A DNA stretch of 34,009 nucleotides from Dorea sp. D27. Lineage in GTDB: Bacteria > Bacillota > Clostridia > Lachnospirales > Lachnospiraceae. The stretch lies in assembly GCF_001185345.1 (NCBI RefSeq), contig NZ_KQ236747.1, forward strand, positions 117,933-151,941. The letters are read 5' to 3'. The notes beneath the pieces are model-generated. The model did no database searches, was not told the DNA's origin, and saw only the letters and a list, made by a program, of their open reading frames with translations. This document shows, in pieces, positions 14,239 through 23,168 of this stretch. Position 1 is the stretch's first letter. Each line of letters opens with the position of its first letter. Position numbers and translations under genes: made by a program.

Positions 14239-17160
14239 ATGAGTGTAAAAGACTTACGTGCATATGATCTGATACAGGAAGAAAAACTAGAGGGAATCAA
14301 GTCTTACGGTTATCTGATGAAGCATAAGAAAAGCGGAGCGAGGCTTCTGCTCGTAGAAAATGAGGATGACAACAAAGTGTTTTCCATCGGCTTCCGCACG
14401 CCCCCGTCAGACAGTACCGGGGTGCCGCATATTATGGAACATTCCGTACTGTGTGGTTCTAAGAATTTTCCGGCCAAAGATCCCTTTGTGGAACTGGTGA
14501 AAGGTTCCCTGAATACATTTCTCAATGCGATGACCTATCCGGATAAAACCGTGTACCCGGTGGCAAGCTGTAATGACAAGGATTTCCAGAATCTGATGCA
14601 CGTCTACATGGATGCGGTATTATATCCGAATATATATGAACATGAAGAAATATTCCGGCAGGAAGGGTGGAGCTATAAGCTGGAAGATGCAGATGCAAAA
14701 CTGGAATATAACGGCGTTGTATATAATGAGATGAAAGGAGCGTTTTCGTCACCGGAAGGCGTGCTGGACAGAGTCGTGCTCAACACGCTGTTTCCGGATA
14801 CCTCATATGCCAATGAATCCGGCGGCGATCCGGAAGCGATTCCGGATCTTACGTATGAGCAGTATCTTGATTTCCACAGGAAGTATTACCATCCGTCCAA
14901 CAGCTACATCTACTTGTATGGAAATATGGATATGGAAGAGAAGCTCCAATGGCTGGATAAGGAATATCTAAGTGCTTTTGAAGCGGATGATGTAGACTCG
15001 GAGATTAAGCTGCAGCAGCCGTTTGAACAGATGAAGGAAGTGACGATTCCGTATTCCATTGCGAGTGATGAGCCGGAAGCGGATAATACGTACCTGTCTT
15101 ATAATAAAGTGATAGGAACAAGCCTTGACAAAGAACTCTATCTGGCGTTCCAGATACTGGACTATGCGTTGCTCTCTGCTCCGGGGGCGCCGCTTAAAAA
15201 GGCGCTGACCGATGCAGGGATAGGCAAGGATATCATGGGTTCCTACGACAACGGCATTTACCAGCCGATTTTTTCTGTCATAGCGAAAAATGCCAATGTA
15301 GAGCAGAAGGAAGCTTTTGTCGGAGTGATTGAAGACGTACTTGCCGGTATAGTGGAGAGGGGTATGGACAAGAGGGCGCTTGAGGCCGGAATCAATTACC
15401 ACGAGTTCCGCTATCGGGAAGCGGATTTTGGCAATTACCCGAAAGGGCTCATGTACGGACTGCAGATGATGGACAGCTGGCTCTACGACGAAGAGAGGCC
15501 CTTTCTCCATATTGAGGCGCTGGAGACATTCGAGTTTCTTAAAAGGCAGGTTGGAACCAGATATTATGAAGATTTGATTCAGAAGTATCTGCTTGACAAC
15601 ACCCACGGGGCTGTCGTAATAGTAGAACCGGAAAAGGGGCGTACGGCCAGGATGGATCAAGAACTGGAGAGAAAGCTGCAGGAGTACAAGGAAAGCTTAA
15701 GCGGAGAAGAAGTGAAAGAGCTCGTGGAACGGACAAGAGGGCTCGAGGCATACCAGTCGGAAGAAGACAGCGAAGAAGATCTGAACCGTATCCCGGTTTT
15801 GAGGCGGGAAGACATTTCCCGTGATATCGAACCGATATTAAATGAAGAGATGACAGTTGCGGGCGTGCCGGCCGTATTTCATGACATAGAGACGAACGGT
15901 ATCGGGTATGTGGATATCTTGTTTGACCTGTCGGGGATACCGGCAGAGGAGGTGCCGTATGTCGGAATCCTGCAGACGGCTCTCGGTATTATCGATACGG
16001 ATAATTTTGCATATGGCGAACTGTTCAATGAGATTAACATGCATACGGGCGGCATCGGCACGTCACTTGAACTGTATTCTGACGTTACCGATGTGCGCAG
16101 CAAAGCGTTCCGGGCGACGTTGGAGATAAAAGCAAAAGCGCTGTACGGAAAGCTGCCGGTTGCATTTGACATGATGGGGGAGATACTGACTGCATCGAAG
16201 CTGGATGACACGAAGCGGCTGAAGGAGATTCTTGCGATGGCGAAGTCCCGGCTGCTCATGCGGTTCCAGTCTGCCGGCCATCTGACAGCCGCGCTCAGGG
16301 CGATGTCATATTCTTCTCCGTCGGCGAGATTCAAGGATATGACGAACGGCATTGCCTTTTATGAGAAGATTGCAGATATCGAGGAACATTTTGAAGAGCG
16401 GAAAGAAGAGCTTGTCCGGCATTTGCAGCATCTCGTGAAGCAGCTGTTCAGACCGGACAATATGATGATCAGCTATACTGCGTCTAGGGAAGGGCTTGAA
16501 GGATTAGAGCGTCTGGCTGCAGGCCTGAAGGCAAGGCTCTTTAAAGAGACGCCGGATGAGACGCCGTGCATCATACAATGCGAAAAGAAAAACGAAGGGT
16601 TCAAGACTGCTTCTAAAGTACAGTATGTGGCGCGCACAGGCAATTTTATCGACAATGGCGCATCTTATACAGGCGCCCTGCAGATATTGAAAGTAATTCT
16701 AAGCTATGAGTATCTATGGCAGAATATACGCGTCAAAGGCGGCGCATACGGCTGTATGAGCAATTTTAACCGCATCGGGGAGGGATACTTCGTATCGTAC
16801 CGTGACCCGAACCTGAAACGGACGATAGACGTGTATGAAGGTGTTGTCGATTATCTGAAGAACTTTACGGTTAGCGAGCGGGATATGACTAAATATATCA
16901 TCGGGACAATGAGCAACATAGACCAGCCTATGACACCGGCTGCAAAGGGAGAGCGTTCCATGAGCCTGTATATGAATAAGGTCAGTGCGGATATGATACG
17001 GGAAGAACGCAGCCAGATACTGGATGCGACCCAGGGTGATATCCGGTCCCTGTACCGCGTCGTGGAGGCGGTGCTCAAGGCGGGACAGCTCTGCGTCATC
17101 GGCAGTGAAGAGATGATAGAGGAGAACAAAGACCTGTTCAAGACTGTGACAAGTTTTTAA
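14239..17160 (+). CDS. M16C-family zinc metallopeptidase (PreP/insulinase-like)
   Basis: A 973-aa protein of the pitrilysin/insulinase superfamily, full length for the PreP/Cym1-like M16C branch. These are clam-shaped proteases that degrade short unfolded peptides. The inverted zinc motif HxxEH is at residues 64-68 (HIMEH) with the third ligand Glu164 in YNEMKGAF about 96 residues later, the usual spacing. Four M16 half-domains fit the length, and the C-terminal part carries RVKGGAYG-CMSNF, the conserved substrate-binding arginine/tyrosine region. No signal peptide is visible, so it is probably cytoplasmic. An AGGAG about 13 nt before the ATG is the likely ribosome site. era follows after 55 nt. 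It probably recycles peptides. A link to the upstream two-component system is possible but not supported. Confidence 0.92.
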   Translation: MSVKDLRAYDLIQEEKLEGIKSYGYLMKHKKSGARLLLVENEDDNKVFSIGFRTPPSDSTGVPHIMEHSVLCGSKNFPAKDPFVELVKGSLNTFLNAMTYPDKTVYPVASCNDKDFQNLMHVYMDAVLYPNIYEHEEIFRQEGWSYKLEDADAKLEYNGVVYNEMKGAFSSPEGVLDRVVLNTLFPDTSYANESGGDPEAIPDLTYEQYLDFHRKYYHPSNSYIYLYGNMDMEEKLQWLDKEYLSAFEADDVDSEIKLQQPFEQMKEVTIPYSIASDEPEADNTYLSYNKVIGTSLDKELYLAFQILDYALLSAPGAPLKKALTDAGIGKDIMGSYDNGIYQPIFSVIAKNANVEQKEAFVGVIEDVLAGIVERGMDKRALEAGINYHEFRYREADFGNYPKGLMYGLQMMDSWLYDEERPFLHIEALETFEFLKRQVGTRYYEDLIQKYLLDNTHGAVVIVEPEKGRTARMDQELERKLQEYKESLSGEEVKELVERTRGLEAYQSEEDSEEDLNRIPVLRREDISRDIEPILNEEMTVAGVPAVFHDIETNGIGYVDILFDLSGIPAEEVPYVGILQTALGIIDTDNFAYGELFNEINMHTGGIGTSLELYSDVTDVRSKAFRATLEIKAKALYGKLPVAFDMMGEILTASKLDDTKRLKEILAMAKSRLLMRFQSAGHLTAALRAMSYSSPSARFKDMTNGIAFYEKIADIEEHFEERKEELVRHLQHLVKQLFRPDNMMISYTASREGLEGLERLAAGLKARLFKETPDETPCIIQCEKKNEGFKTASKVQYVARTGNFIDNGASYTGALQILKVILSYEYLWQNIRVKGGAYGCMSNFNRIGEGYFVSYRDPNLKRTIDVYEGVVDYLKNFTVSERDMTKYIIGTMSNIDQPMTPAAKGERSMSLYMNKVSADMIREERSQILDATQGDIRSLYRVVEAVLKAGQLCVIGSEEMIEENKDLFKTVTSF

Positions 17161-17162
17161 CA

Positions 17163-17203
17163 GGGGACGTAAGAAAATGAAGTTTGGTTACGTACCAGAT
17201 TGA
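17163..17203 (+). repeat. Degenerate partial copy of the RAYT-associated repeat
   Basis: The 41 nt match the first 41 nt of the repeat copies at 25471-25548 in length and at both ends: GGGGACGT at the start and GGTTACGT-CC-A-ATTGA at the end. The middle has diverged, but the stem GGGACGTAA/TTACGTACC is kept with one mismatch. The second half of the repeat is absent. It lies between the M16 peptidase stop and era. Confidence 0.5.
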
Positions 17204-17215
17204 GAAGGAGAACGT

Positions 17216-18112
17216 ATGAAAAAGGATTTTAAATCGGGATTCGTCACGTTGATTGGCCGCCCGAATGTAGGAAAGTCAACGCTTATGAACTATCTTGTCG
17301 GGCAGAAGATAGCCATCACATCCAATAAGCCTCAGACGACGCGCAACCGTATACAGACCGTGCTGACGCTGGAGGAAGGGCAGATCGTGTTCGTGGACAC
17401 GCCGGGAATCCATAAGGCCAAGAACAAGCTCGGCGAATATATGGTAAATGTGGCGGAGAAGACGCTGAATGAGGTGGATGTCGTGCTGTGGCTCGTTGAG
17501 CCGACCACGTTCATCGGTGCCGGAGAGAAGCACATCGCACAACAGCTCGGAAAAGTAAACACGCCGGTCATTCTCGTCATCAATAAGGTGGATATGGTAA
17601 AAAAGGAAGAGATTCTGCAGGCTATAACAGCGTATAAAGATATCTATGAATTTGCGGAAATTGTCCCGGTGTCGGCCAGAAACGGCGATAATACAGATGA
17701 ACTCATGTCAGTCGTCATGAAGTACCTGCCATACGGGCCGCAATTCTATGACGAAGACACGGTTACTGACCAGCCGGAGCGGCAGATCGTGGCGGAACTT
17801 ATCCGTGAGAAGGCGCTCCACAGCTTGAATGAGGAGATACCCCATGGCATTGCAGTGGCGGTCGACAGCATGAAAAAGAACAAAAAAGTAATGCATATAG
17901 ATGCCACTATAATATGTGAACGTGATTCCCACAAGGGGATAATTATTGGCAAGCAAGGAAATATGTTGAAAAAGATTGGCAGCACGGCCAGGTTTGAAAT
18001 AGAAAAAATGCTCGGATGTCAGGTAAACCTTAAGCTCTGGGTAAAAGTAAAAAAAGACTGGCGTGACAGTGAGTTCCTGATGAAAAATTTTGGATACAGG
18101 GATAACGAATAA
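17216..18112 (+). CDS. era: GTPase Era
   Basis: A 298-aa essential GTPase that binds the 3' end of 16S rRNA and assists 30S ribosome maturation. The G domain (about 1-170) has G1 GRPNVGKST, the switch I region SNKPQTTRNRIQ, G3 DTPGIH and G4 NKVD, with PVSARNGDN as G5. The C-terminal KH domain shows HKGIIIGKQGNMLKKIGSTAR, the GxxG RNA-binding loop. AAGGAG precedes the ATG. Downstream come yqzL and recO, the common clostridial order. Complete and unremarkable. Confidence 0.98.
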   Translation: MKKDFKSGFVTLIGRPNVGKSTLMNYLVGQKIAITSNKPQTTRNRIQTVLTLEEGQIVFVDTPGIHKAKNKLGEYMVNVAEKTLNEVDVVLWLVEPTTFIGAGEKHIAQQLGKVNTPVILVINKVDMVKKEEILQAITAYKDIYEFAEIVPVSARNGDNTDELMSVVMKYLPYGPQFYDEDTVTDQPERQIVAELIREKALHSLNEEIPHGIAVAVDSMKKNKKVMHIDATIICERDSHKGIIIGKQGNMLKKIGSTARFEIEKMLGCQVNLKLWVKVKKDWRDSEFLMKNFGYRDNE

Positions 18113-18167
18113 AAAGATGCCGCCATGGGAGAACCTAATCTTATAAAACGGAAGATGAGGTGATTCC

Positions 18168-18383
18168 ATGGAAGACAGATACTGGGACAGATTTACCAGA
18201 ACAGGAACAGTGACAGATTATCTATATTACAAAGGAATGGATATCTGCAGGCAGGTGATGGACCGCTGCGATACGGAAGCCGAATCGGCAGACGGCACAC
18301 ACGATGCAAGACAGACAGGTGGAAGAATCAGTGAATCAGATTACGGTGACAGGCATGGTGCTTCATGCATCTCCTATAGGTGA
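18168..18383 (+). CDS. yqzL: YqzL-family small protein
   Basis: A 71-aa protein between era and recO. The N-terminal part WDRFTRTGTVTDYLYYKG resembles the short YqzL family of Bacillus (W--F--TG-V--YL--K), which occupies the same place in the genome. Function is unknown. GAGGTGAT just before the ATG is a good ribosome site. The C-terminal half is not conserved-looking and overlaps the start of recO by about 50 nt in another frame. It is most likely co-transcribed and coupled with its neighbours. Confidence 0.75.
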   Translation: MEDRYWDRFTRTGTVTDYLYYKGMDICRQVMDRCDTEAESADGTHDARQTGGRISESDYGDRHGASCISYR

Positions 18384-19074
18384 ATATGACAGGCGGGTTG
18401 TGATTCTGACGAAGGAACGGGGGAAGATATCTGCATTTGCGCGTGGGGCGAGAAAGCCTCACAGTGCACTTGTAGGCGTAACGAGCCCGTTTACCTTCGG
18501 TGAGTTCACGGTATACGAGGGACGGACATCATACACGCTCGTGTCTGCTTCCGTTACCAACTACTTTTCAGAATTGAGAGTGGATGTAGAGGGTGCTTAC
18601 TATGGCTTTTATTTTCTGGATTTTGCCAGCTATTACGCCAGAGAATACAATGACGAGACACTTCTTCTGAAGCTCCTGTATCAGACGCTGCGCGCGCTGA
18701 CCAATCCGCATCTTGACAACCGCCTTATCCGGTACATATTTGAGCTGAAAGCAGTAGCTGTCAACGGGGAAGCGCCCCAGGTTTTTGAATGTGTCCGCTG
18801 CGGGGACAGAGAACGTCCCGCGCTGTTCAGCGTGTCGAAAGGAGGGCTTGTGTGCAGCGAATGCCAGAGAACGGCCGGTGACGGAATCCGGCTGCTTGCG
18901 TCTACGCTGTATGCGATGCAGTATATTATCAGCTCTCCGGTCGAAAAGCTATATACTTTTGCAGTAAAAGATGATGTTCTGGCTGAACTCGGTAAAATTG
19001 TCAGTGCATATTTGGACACCTATGTGGAAAAACGCTTCAAATCCCTGGAAATACTGGAAACAATTGTGCGATAG
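18331..19074 (+). CDS. recO: DNA repair protein RecO
   Basis: A 247-aa recombination mediator of the RecFOR pathway, which helps load RecA on SSB-coated gaps. The N-terminal OB fold begins NQITVTGMVLHASPIGEYDRRVVILTKERGK and continues with the basic segment ARGARKP. The zinc site has two cysteine pairs, CVRC and CSEC, about 25 residues apart. I choose the GTG at 18331 rather than an in-frame ATG at 18304. AGGTGG lies about 8 nt before the GTG, the ATG has no ribosome site, and family members normally begin at this residue. It overlaps the tail of yqzL. Confidence 0.94.
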   Translation: MNQITVTGMVLHASPIGEYDRRVVILTKERGKISAFARGARKPHSALVGVTSPFTFGEFTVYEGRTSYTLVSASVTNYFSELRVDVEGAYYGFYFLDFASYYAREYNDETLLLKLLYQTLRALTNPHLDNRLIRYIFELKAVAVNGEAPQVFECVRCGDRERPALFSVSKGGLVCSECQRTAGDGIRLLASTLYAMQYIISSPVEKLYTFAVKDDVLAELGKIVSAYLDTYVEKRFKSLEILETIVR

Positions 19075-19077
19075 GGC

Positions 19078-19106
19078 TTGAAAACCCCGGTTGATAACTG
19101 TATAAT
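19078..19106 (+). promoter_or_regulatory. Strong sigma-A promoter for glyQS
   Basis: TTGAAA at 19078-19083, a 17-nt spacer and TATAAT at 19101-19106, 11 of 12 to consensus. Initiation is expected near 19113, leaving about 35 nt to the start codon at 19148. That is too short for a T-box leader. Confidence 0.8.
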
Positions 19107-19147
19107 AATTAACAATTATGAAACTTATAGAAGGCGAGGATGAGGTT

Positions 19148-20539
19148 ATGGTAGAAAAAACGATGGATAAGATAGTGGCATTGGCGAAATCAAGAGGATT
19201 CGTATACCCGGGGTCTGAGATTTACGGCGGGCTTGCAAATACATGGGACTATGGAAATCTCGGTGTAGAATTAAAGAATAATGTTAAAAGAGCATGGTGG
19301 CAGAAGTTCGTACAGGAATCTCCATACAACGTTGGTGTAGATTGTGCAATCCTGATGAACCCGCAGACATGGGTGGCAAGTGGACATCTCGGGGGATTCA
19401 GCGATCCTCTGATGGACTGTAAGGAATGCCACGAGCGTTTCCGTGCGGATAAGATGATTGAAGACTTTGCACATGCCAACGGGCTTGACATCGGCGACAG
19501 CATCGACGGCTGGAGCCATGAGCAGATGGAGGCCTATATCAAGGAGCATGAAGTTCCATGTCCGACCTGCGGAAAACATAATTTTACGGAAATCCGTGAG
19601 TTCAACCTTATGTTCAAGACGTTCCAGGGTGTTACGGAGGATGCCAAGAGTGTCGTATACCTACGTCCGGAAACCGCACAGGGAATCTTTGTAAACTTTA
19701 AAAATGTTCAGCGTACATCAAGGAAGAAGATACCGTTTGGTATCTGCCAGGTCGGAAAATCCTTCCGTAATGAGATTACGCCGGGTAACTTTACCTTCCG
19801 TACGAGAGAGTTTGAACAGATGGAGCTGGAATTCTTCTGCGAGCCGGGCACAGACCTCGAGTGGTTCAACTACTGGAAGAAGTTCTGCCTGAACTGGCTT
19901 GAGACGCTGGGGCTCAAGGATGATGAAGTGCGTTATCGCGATCATTCTCCTGAAGAGCTGAGCCATTACAGCAATGCCACCACGGATATAGAATATCTCT
20001 TCCCGTTTGGATGGGGTGAGCTGTGGGGCGTGGCTGACCGGACGAATTATGACCTCACGCAGCATCAGAATGTGTCGAAGCAGGATATGAGCTACTTTGA
20101 TGATGAGAAGAAGGAAAAATATATTCCTTATGTCATCGAGCCTTCACTTGGCGCAGACCGTATGGTTCTTGCGTTCCTGTGCAGCGCATATGACGAAGAG
20201 GAACTGGAAGGCGGAGATGTGAGGACGGTACTTCATTTCCATCCGGCACTTGCCCCGGTAAAGATTGGTATCCTTCCGCTGTCTAAAAAACTAAATGAGG
20301 GCGCAGAGAAAGTGTACGCGCAGCTGAGCAAGAAATATAATTGTGAGTTTGACGACCGCGGCAACATCGGCAAGCGTTACCGCCGCCAGGATGAGATCGG
20401 AACTCCGTTCTGTGTGACTTATGACTTCGATTCTGAGGAAGACGGTGCGGTCACGGTGCGTGACAGAGATACGATGGAGCAGGAAAGAGTCAAAATTGAA
20501 GATTTGGACGCTTATTTTGCAGAAAAGTTTGAATGGTAA
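19148..20539 (+). CDS. glyQS: Glycyl-tRNA synthetase, dimeric type
   Basis: A 463-aa class II synthetase that charges tRNA-Gly. It is the single-chain alpha2 form, distinct from the two-subunit GlyQ/GlyS enzyme. The N-terminus [36 protein letters not shown] and CxxC pairs in the insert ([16 protein letters not shown]) are typical. Motif 2 is [24 protein letters not shown] in part, motif 3 is [10 protein letters not shown], and an anticodon-binding domain follows (PVKIGILPL onward). An upstream in-frame ATG at 19118 lies only about 5 nt after the predicted transcription start and has no ribosome site. The ATG at 19148 has GAGGA 7 nt upstream and gives the usual N-terminus. Confidence 0.96.
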   Translation: MVEKTMDKIVALAKSRGFVYPGSEIYGGLANTWDYGNLGVELKNNVKRAWWQKFVQESPYNVGVDCAILMNPQTWVASGHLGGFSDPLMDCKECHERFRADKMIEDFAHANGLDIGDSIDGWSHEQMEAYIKEHEVPCPTCGKHNFTEIREFNLMFKTFQGVTEDAKSVVYLRPETAQGIFVNFKNVQRTSRKKIPFGICQVGKSFRNEITPGNFTFRTREFEQMELEFFCEPGTDLEWFNYWKKFCLNWLETLGLKDDEVRYRDHSPEELSHYSNATTDIEYLFPFGWGELWGVADRTNYDLTQHQNVSKQDMSYFDDEKKEKYIPYVIEPSLGADRMVLAFLCSAYDEEELEGGDVRTVLHFHPALAPVKIGILPLSKKLNEGAEKVYAQLSKKYNCEFDDRGNIGKRYRRQDEIGTPFCVTYDFDSEEDGAVTVRDRDTMEQERVKIEDLDAYFAEKFEW

Positions 20540-20568
20540 GAATATTTAGCCTTATACTGTAACATGGT

Positions 20569-20608
20569 CCCCTTTTGCCGGATAGTAGACGAGGCAAAAG
20601 GGGGTTTT
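20569..20608 (+). terminator. Intrinsic terminator of glyQS
   Basis: The arms CCCCTTTTGCC (20569-20579) and GGCAAAAGGGG (20593-20603) are perfectly complementary and are followed by GTTTTAT. Confidence 0.85.
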
Positions 20609-20646
20609 ATATATCTTGACCTGAAATGGGTGACGGAGGTGGCATA

Positions 20647-21357
20647 ATGCTTCGGAAGGTGACGCGGGAGGAGCTCGCAGATATAATCAAAAGGAGGACG
20701 CCGGGGGAGCAGCTGGATTTGCACGAAACGCTGCTGGAAGACATGAATCTCTCCGGCTGGGACTTACATAATGTCAATTTTAATAAAAGTGATATACGAA
20801 ATGTGAACCTGGATGGGGCCAACATGGCATATCTTAAGGCGGACAACGCGTTTTTCGGAGGTTCTACGTTCCGGGGAACGAATCTGTCCGGGGCGTATCT
20901 GCATTCTGCCGACTTGAGAGGATGCAATCTGACCGGCGCTGACATACGGGGTGCGGATTTGTTTGCGTCAGCCTTGGAGCGGGCGGACCTGACGGACGTC
21001 AAGGCGGATGGGGAAACGAAGTACTTTCACTTATACTGTCCTGAGAAAGGTCCTTTTATCGGATGGAAAGTGTGCTTTGGAAGAAGAATCGTCCAGCTTC
21101 TCGTACCGGAGGATGCAAGGAGGATATCCGGGACGACGAACGAAGTAAAGTGTGATAAGGCAAAAGTTTTGACGATAAAGAGCGTGGATTACCGTGAGAG
21201 TTTTAAAGAAGCCCATTCCTATGTAGATGAGAATTTTGTGTACCGCGCGGGGGAGATGGTTTATGCGGAGAATTTTAACCCTGACCGCTTTCTTGACTCT
21301 GCGGGGGGGATACATATCTGGCTTACAAGAGAAGAGGCCATCGCCTATCTCGGCTAA
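20647..21357 (+). CDS. Pentapeptide-repeat protein with C-terminal DUF5758-like domain
   Basis: A 236-aa protein. Residues about 25-115 are tandem A(D/N)LXX pentapeptide repeats (LSGWDLHNVNF, VNLDGANMAYLKADNAFF, TNLSGAYLHSADLRGCNLTG, ADIRGADLFASALERADLTD), which form a right-handed quadrilateral beta helix. The C-terminal 110 residues (GWKVCFGRRIVQLLVPEDARR through GGIHIWLTREEAIAYLG) resemble the DUF5758 domain often found after pentapeptide repeats. No function is established. Some pentapeptide proteins mimic DNA and protect gyrase, but this one is short in repeats. GGAGGTGG before the ATG at 20647 fixes the start over an upstream in-frame ATG at 20626. The glyQS terminator lies just before it. 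Confidence 0.85.
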   Translation: MLRKVTREELADIIKRRTPGEQLDLHETLLEDMNLSGWDLHNVNFNKSDIRNVNLDGANMAYLKADNAFFGGSTFRGTNLSGAYLHSADLRGCNLTGADIRGADLFASALERADLTDVKADGETKYFHLYCPEKGPFIGWKVCFGRRIVQLLVPEDARRISGTTNEVKCDKAKVLTIKSVDYRESFKEAHSYVDENFVYRAGEMVYAENFNPDRFLDSAGGIHIWLTREEAIAYLG

Positions 21358-21502
21358 TTGGCGTTCGTATTCTAAGACCTCGTTGCAGGCGTCCGATAAT
21401 ACATCTCACGTTCATGCGTGAGACAATCGTTCCGGAAGCGTTGTATTTTCCAATCCATTTCCAAAAAGGACCTTGAGTGATTCCATCCTTCTCTTTTTCC
21501 AT
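21323..21502 (-). CDS. Possible 59-aa small protein downstream of sstT
   Basis: A short minus-strand frame begins MEKEKDGITQGPFWKWIGKY. It has an excellent ribosome site (AGGAGGG about 8 nt before the ATG), a stronger initiation signal than many real genes here. It starts about 95 nt after the sstT stop on the same strand and its end overlaps the 3' end of the pentapeptide gene. The second half is arginine-rich and overlaps small inverted repeats (TCTCACG/CGTGAGA at 21403-21422), so the true 3' end or reality of the protein is doubtful. No family recognised. Confidence 0.35.
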   Translation of the reverse strand: MEKEKDGITQGPFWKWIGKYNASGTIVSRMNVRCIIGRLQRGLRIRTPISRDRRWPLLL

Positions 21503-21596
21503 AGAAATACTCCCTCCTAAGTAAACAGTTTTATTATTTTAACTGCCTACCCAGAAGGGAGCATACCAATGGACCGATGTCTTATTTTAATATTCT

Positions 21597-22865
21597 CTAA
21601 CTAGCTTTTTTCTCTTTCTTTCTGATAGTGATATCAGTTGTATAGCTTTCCGGATGTTTTCTTCTGTCTAACAGTTCCGCAGATGCTGTGTATAGAACAT
21701 CTGTAGAAGAGTTGAGTGCTGTCTCGCAGGAATCCTGGATAACACCGATGATAAAACCAACACCGACAACCTGCATAGCGACATCATTCGGGATTCCGAA
21801 CAGGCTGCAGGCGAGCGGTACGAGAAGCAGGGAACCGCCGGCTACACCGGATGCGCCGCACGCACTGGCTGCTGATAATACGCAGAGGATGATAGCTGTT
21901 GGGAAATCCACAGATACATCGAGCGTATGTGCTGCTGCAAGCGCGAGGACGGAAATCGTGATAGCGGCTCCACCCATGTTGATAGTTGCGCCAAGCGGGA
22001 TGGAGATGGAATATGTATCTTCGTCAAGGCCCAGGCTCTCACACAGCTCCATGTTGACCGGGATGTTGGCGGCCGAGCTACGTGTAAAGAATGCTGTGAT
22101 ACCGCTGTCCTTAAGACATTTCAGCACGAGCGGATATGGGTTCTTCCTGTAGCAGATGAATACGATAATCGGGTTTACGACGAGTGCTACGAAGAATACG
22201 CTTCCTACGATAACAAGGATTAATTTTCCGTATGAAAGAAGGACGTCAAGCCCCTGTTCAGATATCGTGTTGAAGATAAGGCCCATGATACCGAATGGTG
22301 CACAGCTGATGACCCATCTGACAGCCTGGGATACGGCGTCTGCTATGTTGCTGAGGGCCTTCTTCGTGCCGTCGCTGGCTTTCTTCAGAGCAAGGCCAAA
22401 GATAACCGCCCATGCAAGAATACCGATATAGTTGGCATTTACGATGGATTCGACAGGGTTGGACACGATGTTCATCAAGAGGTTGGTAAGCACTTCGCCT
22501 ACGCCGCCCGGTGCGGTCATATCTTCTACGCTGTCGGTAAGTGTAAGTGTAATCGGGAACAGGAAGCTTGCCACTACGGCAACACATCCTGCGAGGAATG
22601 TACCGAGCAGATATAGTACTACTACGGATTTCATATTTGTCTTCTGTCCTTTCCCCTGGTTACAGAGGGCGCTCATTACAAGGAAGAATACAAGGATTGG
22701 AGCAATCGCTTTCAGCGCTCCTACAAATAACTGGCCTAATAATGCGATAGGCTTTGCCTGTGGAACAACCAGACCGAGAATTAAACCGATGATCAAACCA
22801 CAGATAATCCTCTTTACAAGACTGATGCTGTTCCATTTGGTGATAATGTTTTTCATTTCTCTCAT
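21597..22865 (-). CDS. sstT: Na+/serine-threonine symporter
   Basis: A 422-aa transporter of the dicarboxylate/amino acid:cation symporter (DAACS) family. Motifs characteristic of SstT include [33 protein letters not shown] and [23 protein letters not shown], with about eight helices plus two re-entrant loops expected. It imports serine and threonine with Na+. It diverges from tdh-kbl, which degrades threonine, so the two units plausibly serve one substrate. The start is uncertain by three codons. The first ATG at 22865 and the ATG at 22856 (MKNIITKWN, the usual N-terminus) both lack a strong ribosome site. A compact palindrome sits just upstream of both. Confidence 0.95.
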   Translation of the reverse strand: MREMKNIITKWNSISLVKRIICGLIIGLILGLVVPQAKPIALLGQLFVGALKAIAPILVFFLVMSALCNQGKGQKTNMKSVVVLYLLGTFLAGCVAVVASFLFPITLTLTDSVEDMTAPGGVGEVLTNLLMNIVSNPVESIVNANYIGILAWAVIFGLALKKASDGTKKALSNIADAVSQAVRWVISCAPFGIMGLIFNTISEQGLDVLLSYGKLILVIVGSVFFVALVVNPIIVFICYRKNPYPLVLKCLKDSGITAFFTRSSAANIPVNMELCESLGLDEDTYSISIPLGATINMGGAAITISVLALAAAHTLDVSVDFPTAIILCVLSAASACGASGVAGGSLLLVPLACSLFGIPNDVAMQVVGVGFIIGVIQDSCETALNSSTDVLYTASAELLDRRKHPESYTTDITIRKKEKKAS

Positions 22866-22868
22866 TTC

Positions 22869-22907
22869 GCAGATATTGACATATTATGATTCATAATATA
22901 TATCTGC
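22869..22907 (-). repeat. Nested palindrome immediately upstream of the sstT start
   Basis: GCAGATAT (22869-22876) pairs with ATATCTGC (22900-22907), and between them ATATTATGATTCATAATAT is a perfect 9+1+9 palindrome. In the sstT mRNA this hairpin ends only a few nucleotides before the start codon. It could act as an operator, a translational control hairpin or a transcript stabiliser. Confidence 0.5.
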
Positions 22908-22984
22908 TTTCCTCTCTTTCTTTTAGTTTCGTTTTCCCCAACGTGAGATTATTATCTCATATAGTTGTGAATAATGCTATATAA

Positions 22985-23013
22985 ATTATAGTTTAACAAA
23001 GGCGATTTGTAAA
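22985..23013 (-). promoter_or_regulatory. Sigma-A promoter for sstT
   Basis: The minus strand reads TTTACA (23013-23008), a 17-nt spacer and TATAAT (22990-22985), 11 of 12 to consensus. About 20-35 nt downstream lies the palindrome TGAGATTATTATCTCA, a candidate repressor operator in the leader. Confidence 0.7.
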
Positions 23014-23084
23014 TAATAACATAGCTTAATTTCTAATTGTGCAAAAAATGAAGTAAATCGTATAAAAAAACTTGGAATACATCA

Positions 23085-23113
23085 TTGTATATGAATAAAA
23101 TGAATGATATAAT
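23085..23113 (+). promoter_or_regulatory. Promoter for tdh-kbl
   Basis: A perfect TATAAT at 23108-23113 with a weak -35 (TTGTAT, 23085-23090) at 17-nt spacing. Initiation near 23120 leaves a leader of about 50 nt with GGGAGG at 23155-23160. The weak -35 allows for an activator. Confidence 0.5.
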
Positions 23114-23168
23114 TAATTCGAAAATAACCGTCTGGGGATGGCGGTAATAAGATTGGGAGGTTTTAGAC

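Noticed and set aside
12807..17160. A processing-peptidase link: two-component system plus M16 peptidase as one peptide-signalling locus
   Set aside because: The peptidase has its own promoter and leader, no signal peptide, and sits with era-yqzL-recO as a housekeeping gene. No precursor peptide gene is visible.
18304..18330. ATG at 18304 as recO start
   Set aside because: No ribosome site, extends beyond the usual RecO N-terminus and deepens the overlap with yqzL. The GTG at 18331 has AGGTGG upstream.
19040..19147. T-box riboswitch or earlier ATG (19118) for glyQS
   Set aside because: The promoter ends at 19106, leaving about 35 nt of leader. The earlier ATG would be nearly leaderless with no ribosome site.
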